A stretch of 64,000 nt of DNA from BOG-908 sp964242115 (GCA_964242115.1 CAXSZX010000009.1:1-64000), one strand, 5' to 3'; positions 26,532 through 35,580 are shown, counted from the stretch's first letter. Numbers and translations: made by a program. The notes: generated from the sequence alone by a model not told the origin.

Positions 26532-27614
26532 ATGCCGTTCGACGACCGCAGTTTCCCCAGCCTAGAGGCCGCTCTCGACCGCCGCCGCCGCCGCCGCGTC
26601 GCCGCCTGGCTGTTCGTCGTCTCTTTCATGATCTGGGGCATGGTGGTGCTCGGCGGCGCCACCCGGCTGACCGGTTCGGGCCTGTCCATCATGGAGTGGG
26701 CGCCGCTGTCCGGCGCCCTGCCGCCGGTCTCCCACGCCGAGTGGGAACGGCTGTTCGCCCTCTACAGGCAGATCCCGCAATACAAGCTGCTGCACCCCGG
26801 CATGGACCTCGCCGGCTTTCGCGGCATCTTCTGGCTCGAGTGGACCCACCGCGCCTGGGGCCGGTTGATGAACGTGGTCTTCCTCATCCCGCTCGTCTGG
26901 TTCGCGGTCACCGGCGCCATCCGCCGCAAGATGATCCTTCGCCTGGTCGGCCTCTACGCCCTGGGCGCCCTGCAGGGCGCGGTCGGCTGGTTCATGGTGG
27001 CCTCCGGATTCGAGGCAGCCAGCACCGCCGTCTCGCCCTACCGCCTGGTCCTGCATCTCTGCCTGGCGCTGACCCTGTTCGCCGGCATGCTGTGGACCGC
27101 GTTCGGCGTGCTGGAGCCGGTGGCCCCCTCCATCCCGCGCGGCCATCTCCTGCGCACCTTGGCCCGCGCCGCCGCAACCTGCGTCGCGCTGGCCATCGTG
27201 GCGGGCGGCTTCACCGCAGGCACCCATGCCGGCCTGGTTTACGACAGTTTTCCGCTGATGGACGGGCGCCTGTTCCCCGCCGGCTACACGGACCTGCACC
27301 CGTTCCTGCGCAACCTGACCGAGAACGTCATCGCCGTGCAGTTCGACCACCGCCTGCTGGCCACGCTGGCCGCAGCGCTAACGCTGGCGACAGTCGCCTG
27401 GGGCCTGCTGCCGGCGACCCGCGCGCGCCTGCCGGAGGCTGCCCGCATCGCGCTGGCCTGCATGGGCGCGCTGGTCCTGACCCAATACGGCCTCGGCGTC
27501 GCCACTCTGCTGTCCCACGTCGAGGTCCCGCTCGCCGCCGCCCACCAGGCCACGGCCGTGCTGCTGCTGGCGGCATCGCTGGCCGTCACTCACTCCCTGC
27601 GCGGCGCCCGTTGA
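26532..27614 (+). CDS. ctaA: heme A synthase (COX15/CtaA)
   Basis: 360-aa inner-membrane enzyme that oxidises the C8 methyl of heme O to the formyl of heme A for cytochrome oxidase. Eight helices can be counted. GGATRLTGSGLSIMEWAP after TM1, WLEWTHRAWGRLMN with a heme-ligand histidine, and FDHRLLATLAA and HQATAVLLLA in the second half are the type-2 (alphaproteobacterial) pattern. The ATG starts the conserved MPFDDRSFPSLEAALDRRR. No oxidase genes are in the window. Confidence 0.95.
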   Translation: MPFDDRSFPSLEAALDRRRRRRVAAWLFVVSFMIWGMVVLGGATRLTGSGLSIMEWAPLSGALPPVSHAEWERLFALYRQIPQYKLLHPGMDLAGFRGIFWLEWTHRAWGRLMNVVFLIPLVWFAVTGAIRRKMILRLVGLYALGALQGAVGWFMVASGFEAASTAVSPYRLVLHLCLALTLFAGMLWTAFGVLEPVAPSIPRGHLLRTLARAAATCVALAIVAGGFTAGTHAGLVYDSFPLMDGRLFPAGYTDLHPFLRNLTENVIAVQFDHRLLATLAAALTLATVAWGLLPATRARLPEAARIALACMGALVLTQYGLGVATLLSHVEVPLAAAHQATAVLLLAASLAVTHSLRGAR

Positions 27615-27649
27615 CGCCGCGTTCACGCCTCCTCCGCTAGGATCACCCG

Positions 27650-29089
27650 ATGTCGGCTTTGGCCACTACCGACGACCTGTTCTTCAACCGTGCGGACGCC
27701 ACGCTGGACCGCGCGGCCGCCGAACGCATCACCGCGGACGCGCTCGCCGGTGCCGACGACGGCGAGCTGTTTTTGGAGTACCGCGAGTCCGAGAGCATCA
27801 GCCTCGACGACGGCCGCATCCGCGCCGCCAACTACGACACCGCTATGGGCTTCGGCCTCCGCTGCGTGCTCGGCGAGGAGACCGGCTACGCCCATGCCGG
27901 CGAGCTGTCGGACGCCGCGCTGCGCCGCGCGTCCTCCACCGTCAGCGCGGTGCGCGGTGGCCGCCACGGCACCGCCTCGGTCGCACCCAACGGCACCAAC
28001 GCCCGCCTCTACTCTGACGCCTCGCCCATCACCCATGACGGCTTCGCCGGCCGCGCCGCCATCCTCTCCGAGATCGACGCCTACGCCCGCGCCAAGGACA
28101 GCCGCGTCGCCCAGGTGATGGCCTCGCTGCACGGCGAGTGGCAGGCGGTGCAGATCGTCCGCGCCGACGGCAGCCGCACCGCCGACCTGCGTCCACTGGT
28201 GCGCCTCAACGTCAGCGTGGTGGTCGAGCGCGACGGCAAGCGCGAATCCGGCACCCACGGCATGGGCGGCCGCGAGGGCTTCGATCGCTTCCTGGCCCCG
28301 GAGGTCTGGCGCGCCGCGGTGGACGAGGCGCTGCGCCAGGCCGTGCTGAAGCTGGATTCCGTTCCCGCCCCCGCCGGCGAGATGGAAGTGGTGCTCGGCA
28401 ACGGCTGGCCCGGCATCCTGCTGCACGAGGCGATCGGCCACGGCCTGGAAGGCGACTTCAACCGCAAGAAGACCAGCGCCTTCGCCGGCCTGATGGGCCA
28501 GCAGGTGGCCAGCAAGGGCGTAACCGTAGTCGACGACGGCACCCTGCCGGACCGCCGCGGCTCGCTGACCATCGACGACGAAGGCACACCCACCAACCGC
28601 ACCGTGCTGATCGAGGACGGCATCCTGACCGGCTACCTGCAGGACCGCCTGAACGCCCGCCTGATGGGCGTACGCCCCACCGGCAACGGCCGACGCGAAA
28701 GCTTCGCCCACGCGCCCATGCCGCGCATGACCAACACCGTCATGCTGAACGGCACGCACGAGAAGGACGAGATGATCGCCTCGGTGAAGCGCGGCCTGTA
28801 CGCGGTGAATTTCGGCGGCGGCCAGGTGGACATCACGTCCGGCAAGTTCGTCTTCTCCGCCAGCGAGGCGTACCTCATCGAGGACGGCCGCGTCACCGCG
28901 CCCGTCAAGGGCGCCACCCTGATCGGCAACGGCCCGGACAGCCTGACCAAGGTGGACATGATCGGCGGCGACATGGAGCTCGACCCCGGCATCGGCACCT
29001 GCGGCAAGAACGGCCAGGGCGTGCCGGTGGGCGTGGGCCAGCCGACGCTGAAGATCCGGGGACTGACGGTCGGGGGGACGGCTACCTGA
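27650..29089 (+). CDS. tldD: metalloprotease TldD
   Basis: 479-aa cytoplasmic subunit that with TldE/PmbA forms a heterodimeric zinc protease acting on unfolded or modified peptides such as microcins. The zinc motif is HEAIGHGLEGDFNRKKTSAF, the HExxxH type of TldD. The N-terminal part has LEYRESESISLDDGRI, and GTCGKNGQGVPVGVGQP closes the protein, as in other TldD proteins. It starts 35 bp after ctaA with no repeat between, so an operon is likely. No pmbA/tldE gene is in the window. Confidence 0.96.
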   Translation: MSALATTDDLFFNRADATLDRAAAERITADALAGADDGELFLEYRESESISLDDGRIRAANYDTAMGFGLRCVLGEETGYAHAGELSDAALRRASSTVSAVRGGRHGTASVAPNGTNARLYSDASPITHDGFAGRAAILSEIDAYARAKDSRVAQVMASLHGEWQAVQIVRADGSRTADLRPLVRLNVSVVVERDGKRESGTHGMGGREGFDRFLAPEVWRAAVDEALRQAVLKLDSVPAPAGEMEVVLGNGWPGILLHEAIGHGLEGDFNRKKTSAFAGLMGQQVASKGVTVVDDGTLPDRRGSLTIDDEGTPTNRTVLIEDGILTGYLQDRLNARLMGVRPTGNGRRESFAHAPMPRMTNTVMLNGTHEKDEMIASVKRGLYAVNFGGGQVDITSGKFVFSASEAYLIEDGRVTAPVKGATLIGNGPDSLTKVDMIGGDMELDPGIGTCGKNGQGVPVGVGQPTLKIRGLTVGGTAT

Positions 29090-29096
29090 GGGCAGT

Positions 29097-30047
29097 GTGC
29101 CCGGACTGGTTGTGACAGAAAGCCAGGCCATTCAGGCGAAGAAAGCAAGCGCTTCTTTTTCGAGAAAAAGAAGCAAAAAGCTTTTGTCAGCGCTGTCGCG
29201 GAGTCTCCGGCACCGGATACCCGAGAGACAAAAGTTTTTTGGTTCTTTTTTTCAAAAAAGAACTGCTTGCCTTGCTTTCCACGCGCCGGCACTGCCCGTT
29301 ATCCTGTCGGCGATCCTCCTTTCGCTGCTCGCCTGCACCCCGCCGGCCAGGGCAGACGCACTCGACTGTCCGCCGAAGGGCGACCTGCCGATCCCGCTGC
29401 TGCCGCACACCAGGGCGGCGCTGGCAACCAACCAGCCGCTGGTGGCCGTCGCACTCGGCTCGAGCTCCACGCGCGGCTGGATGGCCACGGACGTCGCGCA
29501 TTCCTACCCGGCGCTGCTGCAGCGCTATCTGAACGACGACCTGCCGCGCGCGGATTTTGCCTTCATCAACCGCGGCATCGGCGGGCAGGACGCGCCGGAG
29601 GAGCTGGCCCGCCTGGATTCCGACGTGCTGGCGGTGCACCCGCAACTGGTCATCTGGCAGGTGGGCGCCAACGGCGCGGTGCACGACGAGTCGCCGCAAC
29701 TGTTTCGTCAGTTGCTGGAGGAGGGTATCGCCAAGCTGAAGGCGGCCGGCGCAGACGTGGTGCTGATGGACAACCAGCGCAGCCAGCGCATCCTGTCCGC
29801 GCCGGAACATTCCGTCATCGACGAGACGCTGCGCGAGATTGCCGCCGAGAGTAAGGTGAACCTGTTCTCCCGCGGCACGCTGATGGACCACTGGGCCGCC
29901 GAGGGCGCTCCGTACGACGACTTCATCGCGGTGGACGGCTTCCACATGAACAACCGCGGCTACGCGTGCCTGGCGCAAGCCATTGCCGACGTGATCACTG
30001 CGGCGCTGAAGCAGCCGTTCGCGCAGCAGGTCGCGAAGCATAACTGA
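29097..30047 (+). CDS. SGNH/GDSL hydrolase, secreted; 5' end altered by a repeat
   Basis: The functional part starts near 29292 with a signal peptide (LPVILSAILLSLLACTPPARA), then the SGNH blocks: VAVALGSSSTRG (nucleophile serine), GQDAPEEL, IWQVGANGAV (block III asparagine) and VDGFHMNNRG (Asp-x-x-His). Such enzymes are esterases or lipases. No ATG, GTG or TTG in frame exists between the end of arm-core repeat 15 and the signal peptide. The only in-frame start is GTG 29097 on the far side of the repeat, so the repeat would be translated as part of a 316-aa protein with an abnormal N-terminus, or a CTG is used, or the gene is inactive. Confidence 0.7.
   Translation: MPGLVVTESQAIQAKKASASFSRKRSKKLLSALSRSLRHRIPERQKFFGSFFQKRTACLAFHAPALPVILSAILLSLLACTPPARADALDCPPKGDLPIPLLPHTRAALATNQPLVAVALGSSSTRGWMATDVAHSYPALLQRYLNDDLPRADFAFINRGIGGQDAPEELARLDSDVLAVHPQLVIWQVGANGAVHDESPQLFRQLLEEGIAKLKAAGADVVLMDNQRSQRILSAPEHSVIDETLREIAAESKVNLFSRGTLMDHWAAEGAPYDDFIAVDGFHMNNRGYACLAQAIADVITAALKQPFAQQVAKHN
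29140..29277 (+). repeat. arm-core repeat 15
   Basis: Complete copy between the tldD stop and the SGNH hydrolase signal peptide, open in the hydrolase frame. GACTC-type core, forward (GCTGTCGCGGAGTCTCC). Confidence 0.9.
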
Positions 30048-30050
30048 CGC

Positions 30051-30153
30051 AGGAAGCAAGAAAATTTGAGTCCTGCTGTCGCGGAGTTTTCTTCAGCGAG
30101 TATTCAAGAGACAAAAGTTTTTTGGTTCTTTTTTTCAAAAAAGAACTGCTTGC
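30051..30153 (+). repeat. arm-core repeat 16 (left arm reduced)
   Basis: The left arm is shortened to GGAAGCAAGAAAATTTGAG; the GACTC-class core and right arm are complete. It lies directly after the SGNH hydrolase stop. Confidence 0.85.
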
Positions 30154-30308
30154 TCGCTGCCTACCGGACAAAGTCTCTCGAGCCCACGCGAAGTGTCACC
30201 CAGCAGCGACACCGCCGCTTCGGTCATTACCGAGCCGCCATCTTTCCCCTTGGCGTAGCGTCCGTCATCCGCCATACAACTCATAACGATACAGGATCGT
30301 TCAAACCA

Positions 30309-31280
30309 ATGCTGCGCGTGCCCCATGCTGCCGTAGAACTCCGCAGCCCAGCGCTCGTGTTTTGCGTGCGCGTTGCCTGCCTGGCGGTGCTGGCCTGCCT
30401 TACCCTTGCCGCAAGCCCGGCGCGTGCGGACTGCCTGATGAACCGGGTGGCGCAACTGCCGATCACCCTGTGGCGCGACAAGCTCTACGTGCCCGTCGTT
30501 GTGGACGGCACCACGGTGATGATGTTCATCGACACCGGCGCCGCCGTCACCACCGTCTCGAAGGAGGCGGCAGAAAGCCTGCACCTGCCGCGGGATTTCG
30601 ACAACACGGTCGACGTATTCGGCGTCGGCGGCAAGGAAAGCCACCTCTACATCGCCCACACGCAATCGCTGATGCTGGGCTCCGTCAAGGTGACCGACAA
30701 GCCGGTGCCGATCGCCGCGTTCGGCGAACTGCTGGCCGACGGGTCGGCCGCCGGCGGCCTGGTCGGCGCCGACATCCTGTCGCATTTCGACCTCGACATC
30801 GATATCGGCCACCGGCAGTTGGGGCTTTGGAACGTGGCAGGCTGCACCGAGGTCAAACCCGACTGGGAGGGTGCTACCAGCTCCAGCGACATCACCGTTG
30901 CACCGTCGCGCCACGTGGTCGTCCCCGTCAAGCTGGATGGCGTGAGCGTGGACCTGCTGCTCGATACCGGCTCGCCGGGCCTGGTCGTCTCCACCCGCGC
31001 TGCTGCACGCGCCGGGGCCACGCCGGAGATGCTGGAGGAGAGCCGTCCCTTGCGCGGCCACGGCGTCAACGACGCTGCGTTCTCCGCCTTCCTGCACATC
31101 TTCCCGCGCGTGGAGGTGGCCGGCCAGGTGTTCGGCGACGCACGCGCCGTGGTGGTCAACAACGGGCGCGTGGACATGGGCGGCGACGGGCTGCTCGGGG
31201 TGGAGTTCCTCAAACGCGGGCGGTTCTGGGTGTCCTACGCGACGGGGCGTTTTTTCGTGGAACGGCACTCGGTAGAGTAG
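30309..31280 (+). CDS. secreted retropepsin-like aspartic protease
   Basis: 323 aa with a signal peptide (CVRVACLAVLACLTLAASPARA). Two aspartic-protease-like halves are present: FIDTGAAVTTVSKEAAESL at about residue 75 and LLLDTGSPGLVVSTRAA near residue 220, each with the DTG triad; VGADILSHFDLDIDI and LLGVEFLKR are the matching glycine/flap-end regions. A duplicated single-chain layout differs from the dimeric bacterial retropepsins. A second gene of the same layout lies at 53755-54726. The ATG at 30309 is the first that leads into the signal peptide. Confidence 0.83.
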   Translation: MLRVPHAAVELRSPALVFCVRVACLAVLACLTLAASPARADCLMNRVAQLPITLWRDKLYVPVVVDGTTVMMFIDTGAAVTTVSKEAAESLHLPRDFDNTVDVFGVGGKESHLYIAHTQSLMLGSVKVTDKPVPIAAFGELLADGSAAGGLVGADILSHFDLDIDIGHRQLGLWNVAGCTEVKPDWEGATSSSDITVAPSRHVVVPVKLDGVSVDLLLDTGSPGLVVSTRAAARAGATPEMLEESRPLRGHGVNDAAFSAFLHIFPRVEVAGQVFGDARAVVVNNGRVDMGGDGLLGVEFLKRGRFWVSYATGRFFVERHSVE

Positions 31281-31350
31281 AGCAAGGCGCTTCTTTCCAG
31301 GCTGCTCGCTCACATCACGCGTCCAAACAAACGAGGCTTGGAGGTCAGGC

Positions 31351-31468
31351 GAGCAAGCAAGGCCTTCTCTTCTGAAGAAAAGAAGCAAAAGACTTTTGGT
31401 CCGGCTGGCGCGGAGGTTCCTGCAGCGCGCGCTCGAGGGAACAAAGGATTCTCGTTCTTGTTCAAAAG
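31351..31468 (+). repeat. arm-core repeat 17 (decayed)
   Basis: The left arm (GGCCTTCTCTTCTGAAG) is good; the core is GACTC class, forward, and diverged; the right arm is decayed (ATTCTCGTTCTTGTTC). A further arm fragment lies at 31282-31300. The stop codon of the decayed gene on the minus strand falls in the right arm. Confidence 0.7.
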
Positions 31469-31853
31469 TCTGCAGATTGCAGGCACGCTTTATTGCTGGA
31501 TTTCAGGTCCTGAAACAACTTCGAAGACGTTTGCATATTGCCACGGCGACGTAAGAAGTCTTTCGCTGCTTCGTAAGCTTCGGCCGGGTCAAAAAGTTTT
31601 CCGATATCGTAAAGTAAATACTATCTTCCATGCTTGGTCGATGGTTCACCCCTTCGATAAAAACGCCATCGACACCCAAGAATTGCAGTCTTCAGTTCCT
31701 CAGCCTCACATGTCAGATCAAGGGCGTCTTCGACTGACAGGAGAACAACAGGGGGTCCAGACCAGTTCCTGGCTGCAAGATTCCCACTAAAGACACCCGA
31801 CTTTACCGTAGGTGCGGCATGACCGGCCCAAATCGACTGCCTCTCGTCCACAA
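31462..31853 (-). pseudogene. decayed gene of unknown function, lower GC
   Basis: Protein-like sequence can be followed on the minus strand through three frames. GNLAARNWSGPPVVLLSVED continues to AEELKTAILG; after a shift comes VDGVFIEGVNHRPSMEDS; after another shift LYDIGKLFDPAEAYEAAKDF continues to KLFQDLKSSNKACLQSADF and TGA at 31464. The 5' end is cut by the DUF1810 gene, whose stop is at 31854. Base composition is visibly more A/T-rich than in the neighbouring genes, suggesting foreign origin. No family is recognised. Confidence 0.55.
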
Positions 31854-32273
31854 TCAGACCAGTCGCTCGACAGTTGCCGAATCTTCTTCCCCCGCAAAAT
31901 ACTTCACCAGCGCCTCCCCGAACATCGCCTTCCCGCCAGCGTGCTTGAACAACGTCACCGACGAGCGGAACTTCGCATCGTCCGGCGCACCGAACACGTC
32001 GAGCGCGGACTTGCCCTGCACTGCGTTGGCGAGCGCTGTGCAAGTCTCCACACGCGGACCGATCACCGGATGCGCAAGGTAGGCACGCGCCTCCGCCAAC
32101 GAAGTGATCGCGTATCGCTGCGCCATCGCGCTGTACCCAAGCCCGGCAATCTGCGGAAACACGAACCACATCCAGTGCGTGCGCTTCCGGCCAGCGCGCA
32201 GTTCCGTCAGCACCTGGTCGAACACGGGCGACTGCGCCTCCACGAAGCGCGAAAGCCCGAACGGATCAGTCAT
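31854..32273 (-). CDS. DUF1810 family protein
   Basis: 139 aa, normal for the family. It shows FGLSRFVEAQSPVFDQVLTE, the basic RKRTHWMWFVFPQ motif, the YAITSLAEARAYLAHPVIGP stretch and the C-terminal FGAPDDAKFRSSVTLF. DUF1810 proteins are small helical cytoplasmic proteins of unknown biochemical role. The ATG at 32273 begins MTDPFGL; the longer frame upstream is repeat-encoded. Confidence 0.88.
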   Translation of the reverse strand: MTDPFGLSRFVEAQSPVFDQVLTELRAGRKRTHWMWFVFPQIAGLGYSAMAQRYAITSLAEARAYLAHPVIGPRVETCTALANAVQGKSALDVFGAPDDAKFRSSVTLFKHAGGKAMFGEALVKYFAGEEDSATVERLV

Positions 32274-32280
32274 GAAGCGA

Positions 32281-32408
32281 AAGAGAGGACTGCTCTTTTG
32301 AAAAAAAGCAGCAAAAAACTTTTGCTGCGGCTGTCGCGGACTCTCCCGCAAGGCGCGCTTCAGGAAGCAAAGTTTTTGCTTCGTTTTTCAAGAAAGAGAC
32401 GCTTGCCT
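32281..32408 (+). repeat. arm-core repeat 18
   Basis: Complete but diverged copy between DUF1810 and the next minus-strand gene, whose stop it abuts. The left arm has the CTGCT/AGCAG stem variant. GACTC-class core, forward. Confidence 0.82.
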
Positions 32409-32410
32409 GC

Positions 32411-32734
32411 CTACTCCCCCATCCCGTCCGCACCGCTACCCGACCCGGTAATCCCCGCGCGGGACGGCGCGTCCGCATGCGGTTCCACCTGCCGGCTAAT
32501 CGCCGCCACCTCCTCGTCCGTCGCCACGCCCCCGTCGCCCGGCATCGACGGTCCGTCGTCCTGCAACGCGTTGGCCAAACCCTCCGGGTCCGTGCGCATC
32601 GCCTCGTCGAGCAGGTCGGCCGCCTTGGTGTCGTCGCCGTCCGCGTAGGCGCGCTCGGCTGCTTCGGCCTGCTGACGCGCGCCGCCGTGCTTGCCGGTGT
32701 CTACTTCGTCGGAGCCTTGGTTGGTGTCGGACAT
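32411..32734 (-). CDS. small acidic, probably disordered protein
   Basis: 107 aa starting MSDTNQGSDEVDTGKHGGA. Rich in Asp, Glu, Gly and Ala with hardly any hydrophobic core; the middle AAERAYADGDDTKAADLLDE could form one helix pair like a single TPR-like unit. No family recognised. Initiation at ATG 32734. It sits in a run of small genes on the same strand, separated by repeats. Confidence 0.6.
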   Translation of the reverse strand: MSDTNQGSDEVDTGKHGGARQQAEAAERAYADGDDTKAADLLDEAMRTDPEGLANALQDDGPSMPGDGGVATDEEVAAISRQVEPHADAPSRAGITGSGSGADGMGE

Positions 32735-32771
32735 GATCGGATCGCCTTGTGCTTGTCAGAAGCAAACAGAC

Positions 32772-32894
32772 AAGAAAGCAAGCAGTTCTTTTTCGAAGAA
32801 AACCAAAAAATTTTTGTTTCCCACGGCGCGCGTTGCGGGAGACTCCGCGACGGCGCTAGCAGAAGCTTCTTGCTTCTTTTTCCGAAAAATAAGC
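32772..32894 (-). repeat. arm-core repeat 19
   Basis: Complete, diverged copy ending at the stop of the SRPBCC gene. GACTC-class core in reverse (GAGACTCCGCGACGGC). Confidence 0.82.
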
Positions 32895-32896
32895 GC

Positions 32897-33361
32897 CTAC
32901 TTGCCTTCCGCCTTGGCCTTCAACCGCTCCAACCAAAGCCGATGCCCCTTAAACATCCGCCTCGGCATCAATAGGGCCTGCGCCCGCGCCGCCAGCCCGT
33001 TCTGGTTCTCTTCCGTCAGCACCCAGCACCCCGAGCCGCGCGGCTCGATCAGCCAGGCGTGATACACGTCCAGCAACATGCCGAAGCCGTCCCATGCGAT
33101 GCGTTCGTCCGGCACGAACTCGCGCACTGTGGAGCTGACCGACAAGCCGAACGTCTGCCAAGTGAAGTGCACCCCGAGCGAGAGCTCTTTGGCGGCGCCG
33201 TCGATCTGCACGTTCTTCGCGTTAGGGTAGTAGGTCGGCCACGCAGAGGCCGTGACCAGCCAAGGCCAGATCTTTTCCGGCGGCGCGTCTATGGTGATGT
33301 GGTTGCTGACATGCGCCGCCGCGCGGCCGGTGGCGTAACGCTCCGGCCAGGTGATCGGCAC
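32897..33361 (-). CDS. SRPBCC/polyketide-cyclase-like ligand-binding protein
   Basis: 154 aa. VSNHITIDAPPEKIWPWLVT is the typical opening strand and helix of START-like/SRPBCC proteins; later strands include VHFTWQTFGLSVSSTVREFV and ERIAWDGFGM, and the long C-terminal helix ends KGHRLWLERLKAKAEGK. It binds a hydrophobic ligand by family analogy; the ligand is unknown. The GTG start at 33361 touches the TAG of the upstream gene with no gap, so translation is probably coupled. Confidence 0.8.
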   Translation of the reverse strand: MPITWPERYATGRAAAHVSNHITIDAPPEKIWPWLVTASAWPTYYPNAKNVQIDGAAKELSLGVHFTWQTFGLSVSSTVREFVPDERIAWDGFGMLLDVYHAWLIEPRGSGCWVLTEENQNGLAARAQALLMPRRMFKGHRLWLERLKAKAEGK

Positions 33362-33634
33362 CTACTGGCGCAGGTCGCCGGCGCGCACGCCTGCCGCCGC
33401 GTTGTGCAGCAGTTGCAGCACCGCCTCGTCGCCCATCGTGCGTGACATCAGGCACAGCGCGCCACCAAGCAGGGCGGAGGCCACCGCGACCGGCCCTAGC
33501 CCCGCGTCCAACATCTTGTGGATCGCCCGGTCCACACCGTCGCCGGCCTGGGTCAACTCGCCCATCAGGCCGGGGTCGGCCGCCTGGTCGCGCGAGCCTG
33601 CCTCGTGGTGGCTACGTTGAGTGGTCGTCTGCAT
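33362..33634 (-). CDS. small helical protein, unknown function
   Basis: 90 aa from ATG 33634 (MQTTTQRSHHEAGSRDQAAD). A polar N-terminus is followed by GVDRAIHKMLDAGLGPVAVA and a hydrophobic SALLGGALCLMSRTMGDEAV, then an amphipathic C-terminus. The hydrophobic stretch could be one membrane helix. The stop is directly followed by the GTG of the SRPBCC gene. No family recognised. Confidence 0.55.
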   Translation of the reverse strand: MQTTTQRSHHEAGSRDQAADPGLMGELTQAGDGVDRAIHKMLDAGLGPVAVASALLGGALCLMSRTMGDEAVLQLLHNAAAGVRAGDLRQ

Positions 33635-33677
33635 GCTGGCACCTCTGTTCGGAATGTGGGCGCACGCCGCCCCGGTT

Positions 33678-35570
33678 TTAACCCGCCTGCACGGAAACGC
33701 GGCCTGCCTCCAGGTCTTCTTCCAGCCGCGCCTCTTCGAGCTCCGGCTCGGCCTGCTGGGCCTGCAGCTCCCACATCCGGGCGAACACGCCGCCGAGTGC
33801 CAACAGCTCGCGGTGGCTGCCACGCTCGGCGATCCGCCCGTCCACCAGCACGATAATCTCGTCCGCATCCACCACCGTGCTCAGCCGGTGCGCGATCACC
33901 AGCGTGGTGCGCCCGCCGGAGACTGCGCGCAGAGCAGCATCGATGTCGCGCTCGGTCCGGCTATCCAGCGCGCTGGTCGCCTCGTCGAGGATCAGGATGC
34001 GCGGGTCCTTCAGCACGGTGCGCGCGATGGCCACCCGCTGCTTCTCACCGCCCGACAGTTTCAGGCCGCGCTCGCCGACCTTGGTGTCGTAGCCTTCCGG
34101 CATGCGCAGCACGAACTCGTGCACCTGCGCCACGCGGGCGGCGTGCTCCACCTCCTCCTGCGTCGCGTCCGGGCGGCCGTAGGCGATGTTGTAGCGAATG
34201 GTGTCGTTGAACAGCACGGTGTCCTGCGGCACCACGCCGATGGCCGCGCGCAGGCTCGCCTGGGTGTAGTCCCGCAAATCGCGGCCATCCACCTGCACCG
34301 AGCCGGAGGTCACGTCGTAGAAGCGGAACAGCAGCCGGCTGATGGTTGACTTGCCCGCGCCCGTCGGCCCCACGATGGCGACCTTGTGGCCAGCCTGCAC
34401 GGTGAAGCTGACACCTTTGAGGATTTCGCGCGCCGGCGTGTAGCCGAACTGCACGTCATCGAACGTCACCGAGCACGGCGCTGCCCCCCTCAGGCTGCTA
34501 GCCAGCTGCACGGCGCCGGCGCTGTCCTGCACCTCCTCGTCGACGTCGAGCAGGCGGAACATCTGCTCCATGTCCACCAACCCCTGCTGGATGGTGTTGT
34601 AGGCGAACCCGAGGAAGTTCAGCGGCACGTACAGCTGGGCGAGATAGGTGTTGGCCAGCACGAACTTGCCCACGCTCATGTGGCCATGCACCACGCCCTG
34701 CGCCGCCATCACCATGATCGCCGCCAGGCCCGCCGCGATGATGCCGGCCTGGCCCAAATTGAGCATGTTCAGCGTCACCTGGCTCTTCACCGCGGCCTTC
34801 TCGTAGCCGGCCAAAGCCACGTCGAACCGGCGCGCCTCGTGCGCCTCGTTGCCGAAATACTTCACCGTCTCGTAGTTCAGCAGGCTGTCCACCGCCTTGG
34901 ACTGCGCGGCGCTGTCGTTCTCGTTCATGGTGCGGCGGAAGCGCACGCGCCAGGTGGCGAACGAGAGGGTGAAGGTGATGTAGGCGCCCACCGCGCCGAA
35001 AGTAACCAGCGCGAACCGCCAGTCGAACACCCGCCACATGATGGCGGTGACCATCAGCAGCTCGATGACCGTGGGCACGATGTTGAACACCGCCAGCCGC
35101 AACACCTGCTCGATGCCGGCGCTGCCGCGCTCGATGGCGCGGCTGACGCCGCCGGTCTGGCGGTCGAGGTGGAAGCGCAGGCTCAGCCGGTGCATGTGCT
35201 GGAACGTCTGCAGCGCGATGCGCCGCACGGTGCGCTGCTGCACGGCAGCGAACACGGCGTCGCGCAGTTCGCCGAACCCGGCAGAGGCCAGCCGCACCAG
35301 GCCGTAGCCGACGATCAGCCCGACCGGGATGGCCAGCACCTGTGCAGCACCGCTCTTGTGCGACAGCGCGTCCACCGCCCGTGCGTAGAGGATCGGCACG
35401 AACACGGTGGCCACCTTGGCCAGCACCAGGAAGGACATGGAGACCACCACCCGCAGCCGGGTGCGGTTGTCCCCCTTGGGCCACAGGTAGCCGAGCAGGG
35501 AGCGGATAGTCTCGGCGCTCGTCCGGGGTTGGCCCGGCAGGGCCAGGCGATTGGAAGCCATCACACGCAT
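33678..35570 (-). CDS. ABC exporter of the ATM1/heavy-metal type
   Basis: About 630 aa half-transporter: six-helix membrane domain (about residues 30-330) and ATPase (about 370-610). The ATPase has Walker A GPTGAGKSTISRLLFRFYD, signature KLSGGEKQRVAIARTVL, Walker B ILILDEATSALD and the switch histidine in VIAHRLSTV. The membrane domain has YETVKYFGNEAHEARRF and the NTIQQGLVDMEQMF stretch that mark ATM1-like exporters, which move glutathione-linked sulfur or metal compounds. Two starts are possible, ATG 35570 (MRVMASNRLA) and 35561. The promoter region is occupied by tandem copies of the neighbouring Nudix start. Confidence 0.93.
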   Translation of the reverse strand: MRVMASNRLALPGQPRTSAETIRSLLGYLWPKGDNRTRLRVVVSMSFLVLAKVATVFVPILYARAVDALSHKSGAAQVLAIPVGLIVGYGLVRLASAGFGELRDAVFAAVQQRTVRRIALQTFQHMHRLSLRFHLDRQTGGVSRAIERGSAGIEQVLRLAVFNIVPTVIELLMVTAIMWRVFDWRFALVTFGAVGAYITFTLSFATWRVRFRRTMNENDSAAQSKAVDSLLNYETVKYFGNEAHEARRFDVALAGYEKAAVKSQVTLNMLNLGQAGIIAAGLAAIMVMAAQGVVHGHMSVGKFVLANTYLAQLYVPLNFLGFAYNTIQQGLVDMEQMFRLLDVDEEVQDSAGAVQLASSLRGAAPCSVTFDDVQFGYTPAREILKGVSFTVQAGHKVAIVGPTGAGKSTISRLLFRFYDVTSGSVQVDGRDLRDYTQASLRAAIGVVPQDTVLFNDTIRYNIAYGRPDATQEEVEHAARVAQVHEFVLRMPEGYDTKVGERGLKLSGGEKQRVAIARTVLKDPRILILDEATSALDSRTERDIDAALRAVSGGRTTLVIAHRLSTVVDADEIIVLVDGRIAERGSHRELLALGGVFARMWELQAQQAEPELEEARLEEDLEAGRVSVQAG

Positions 35571-35580
35571 GTGTCGCGAT

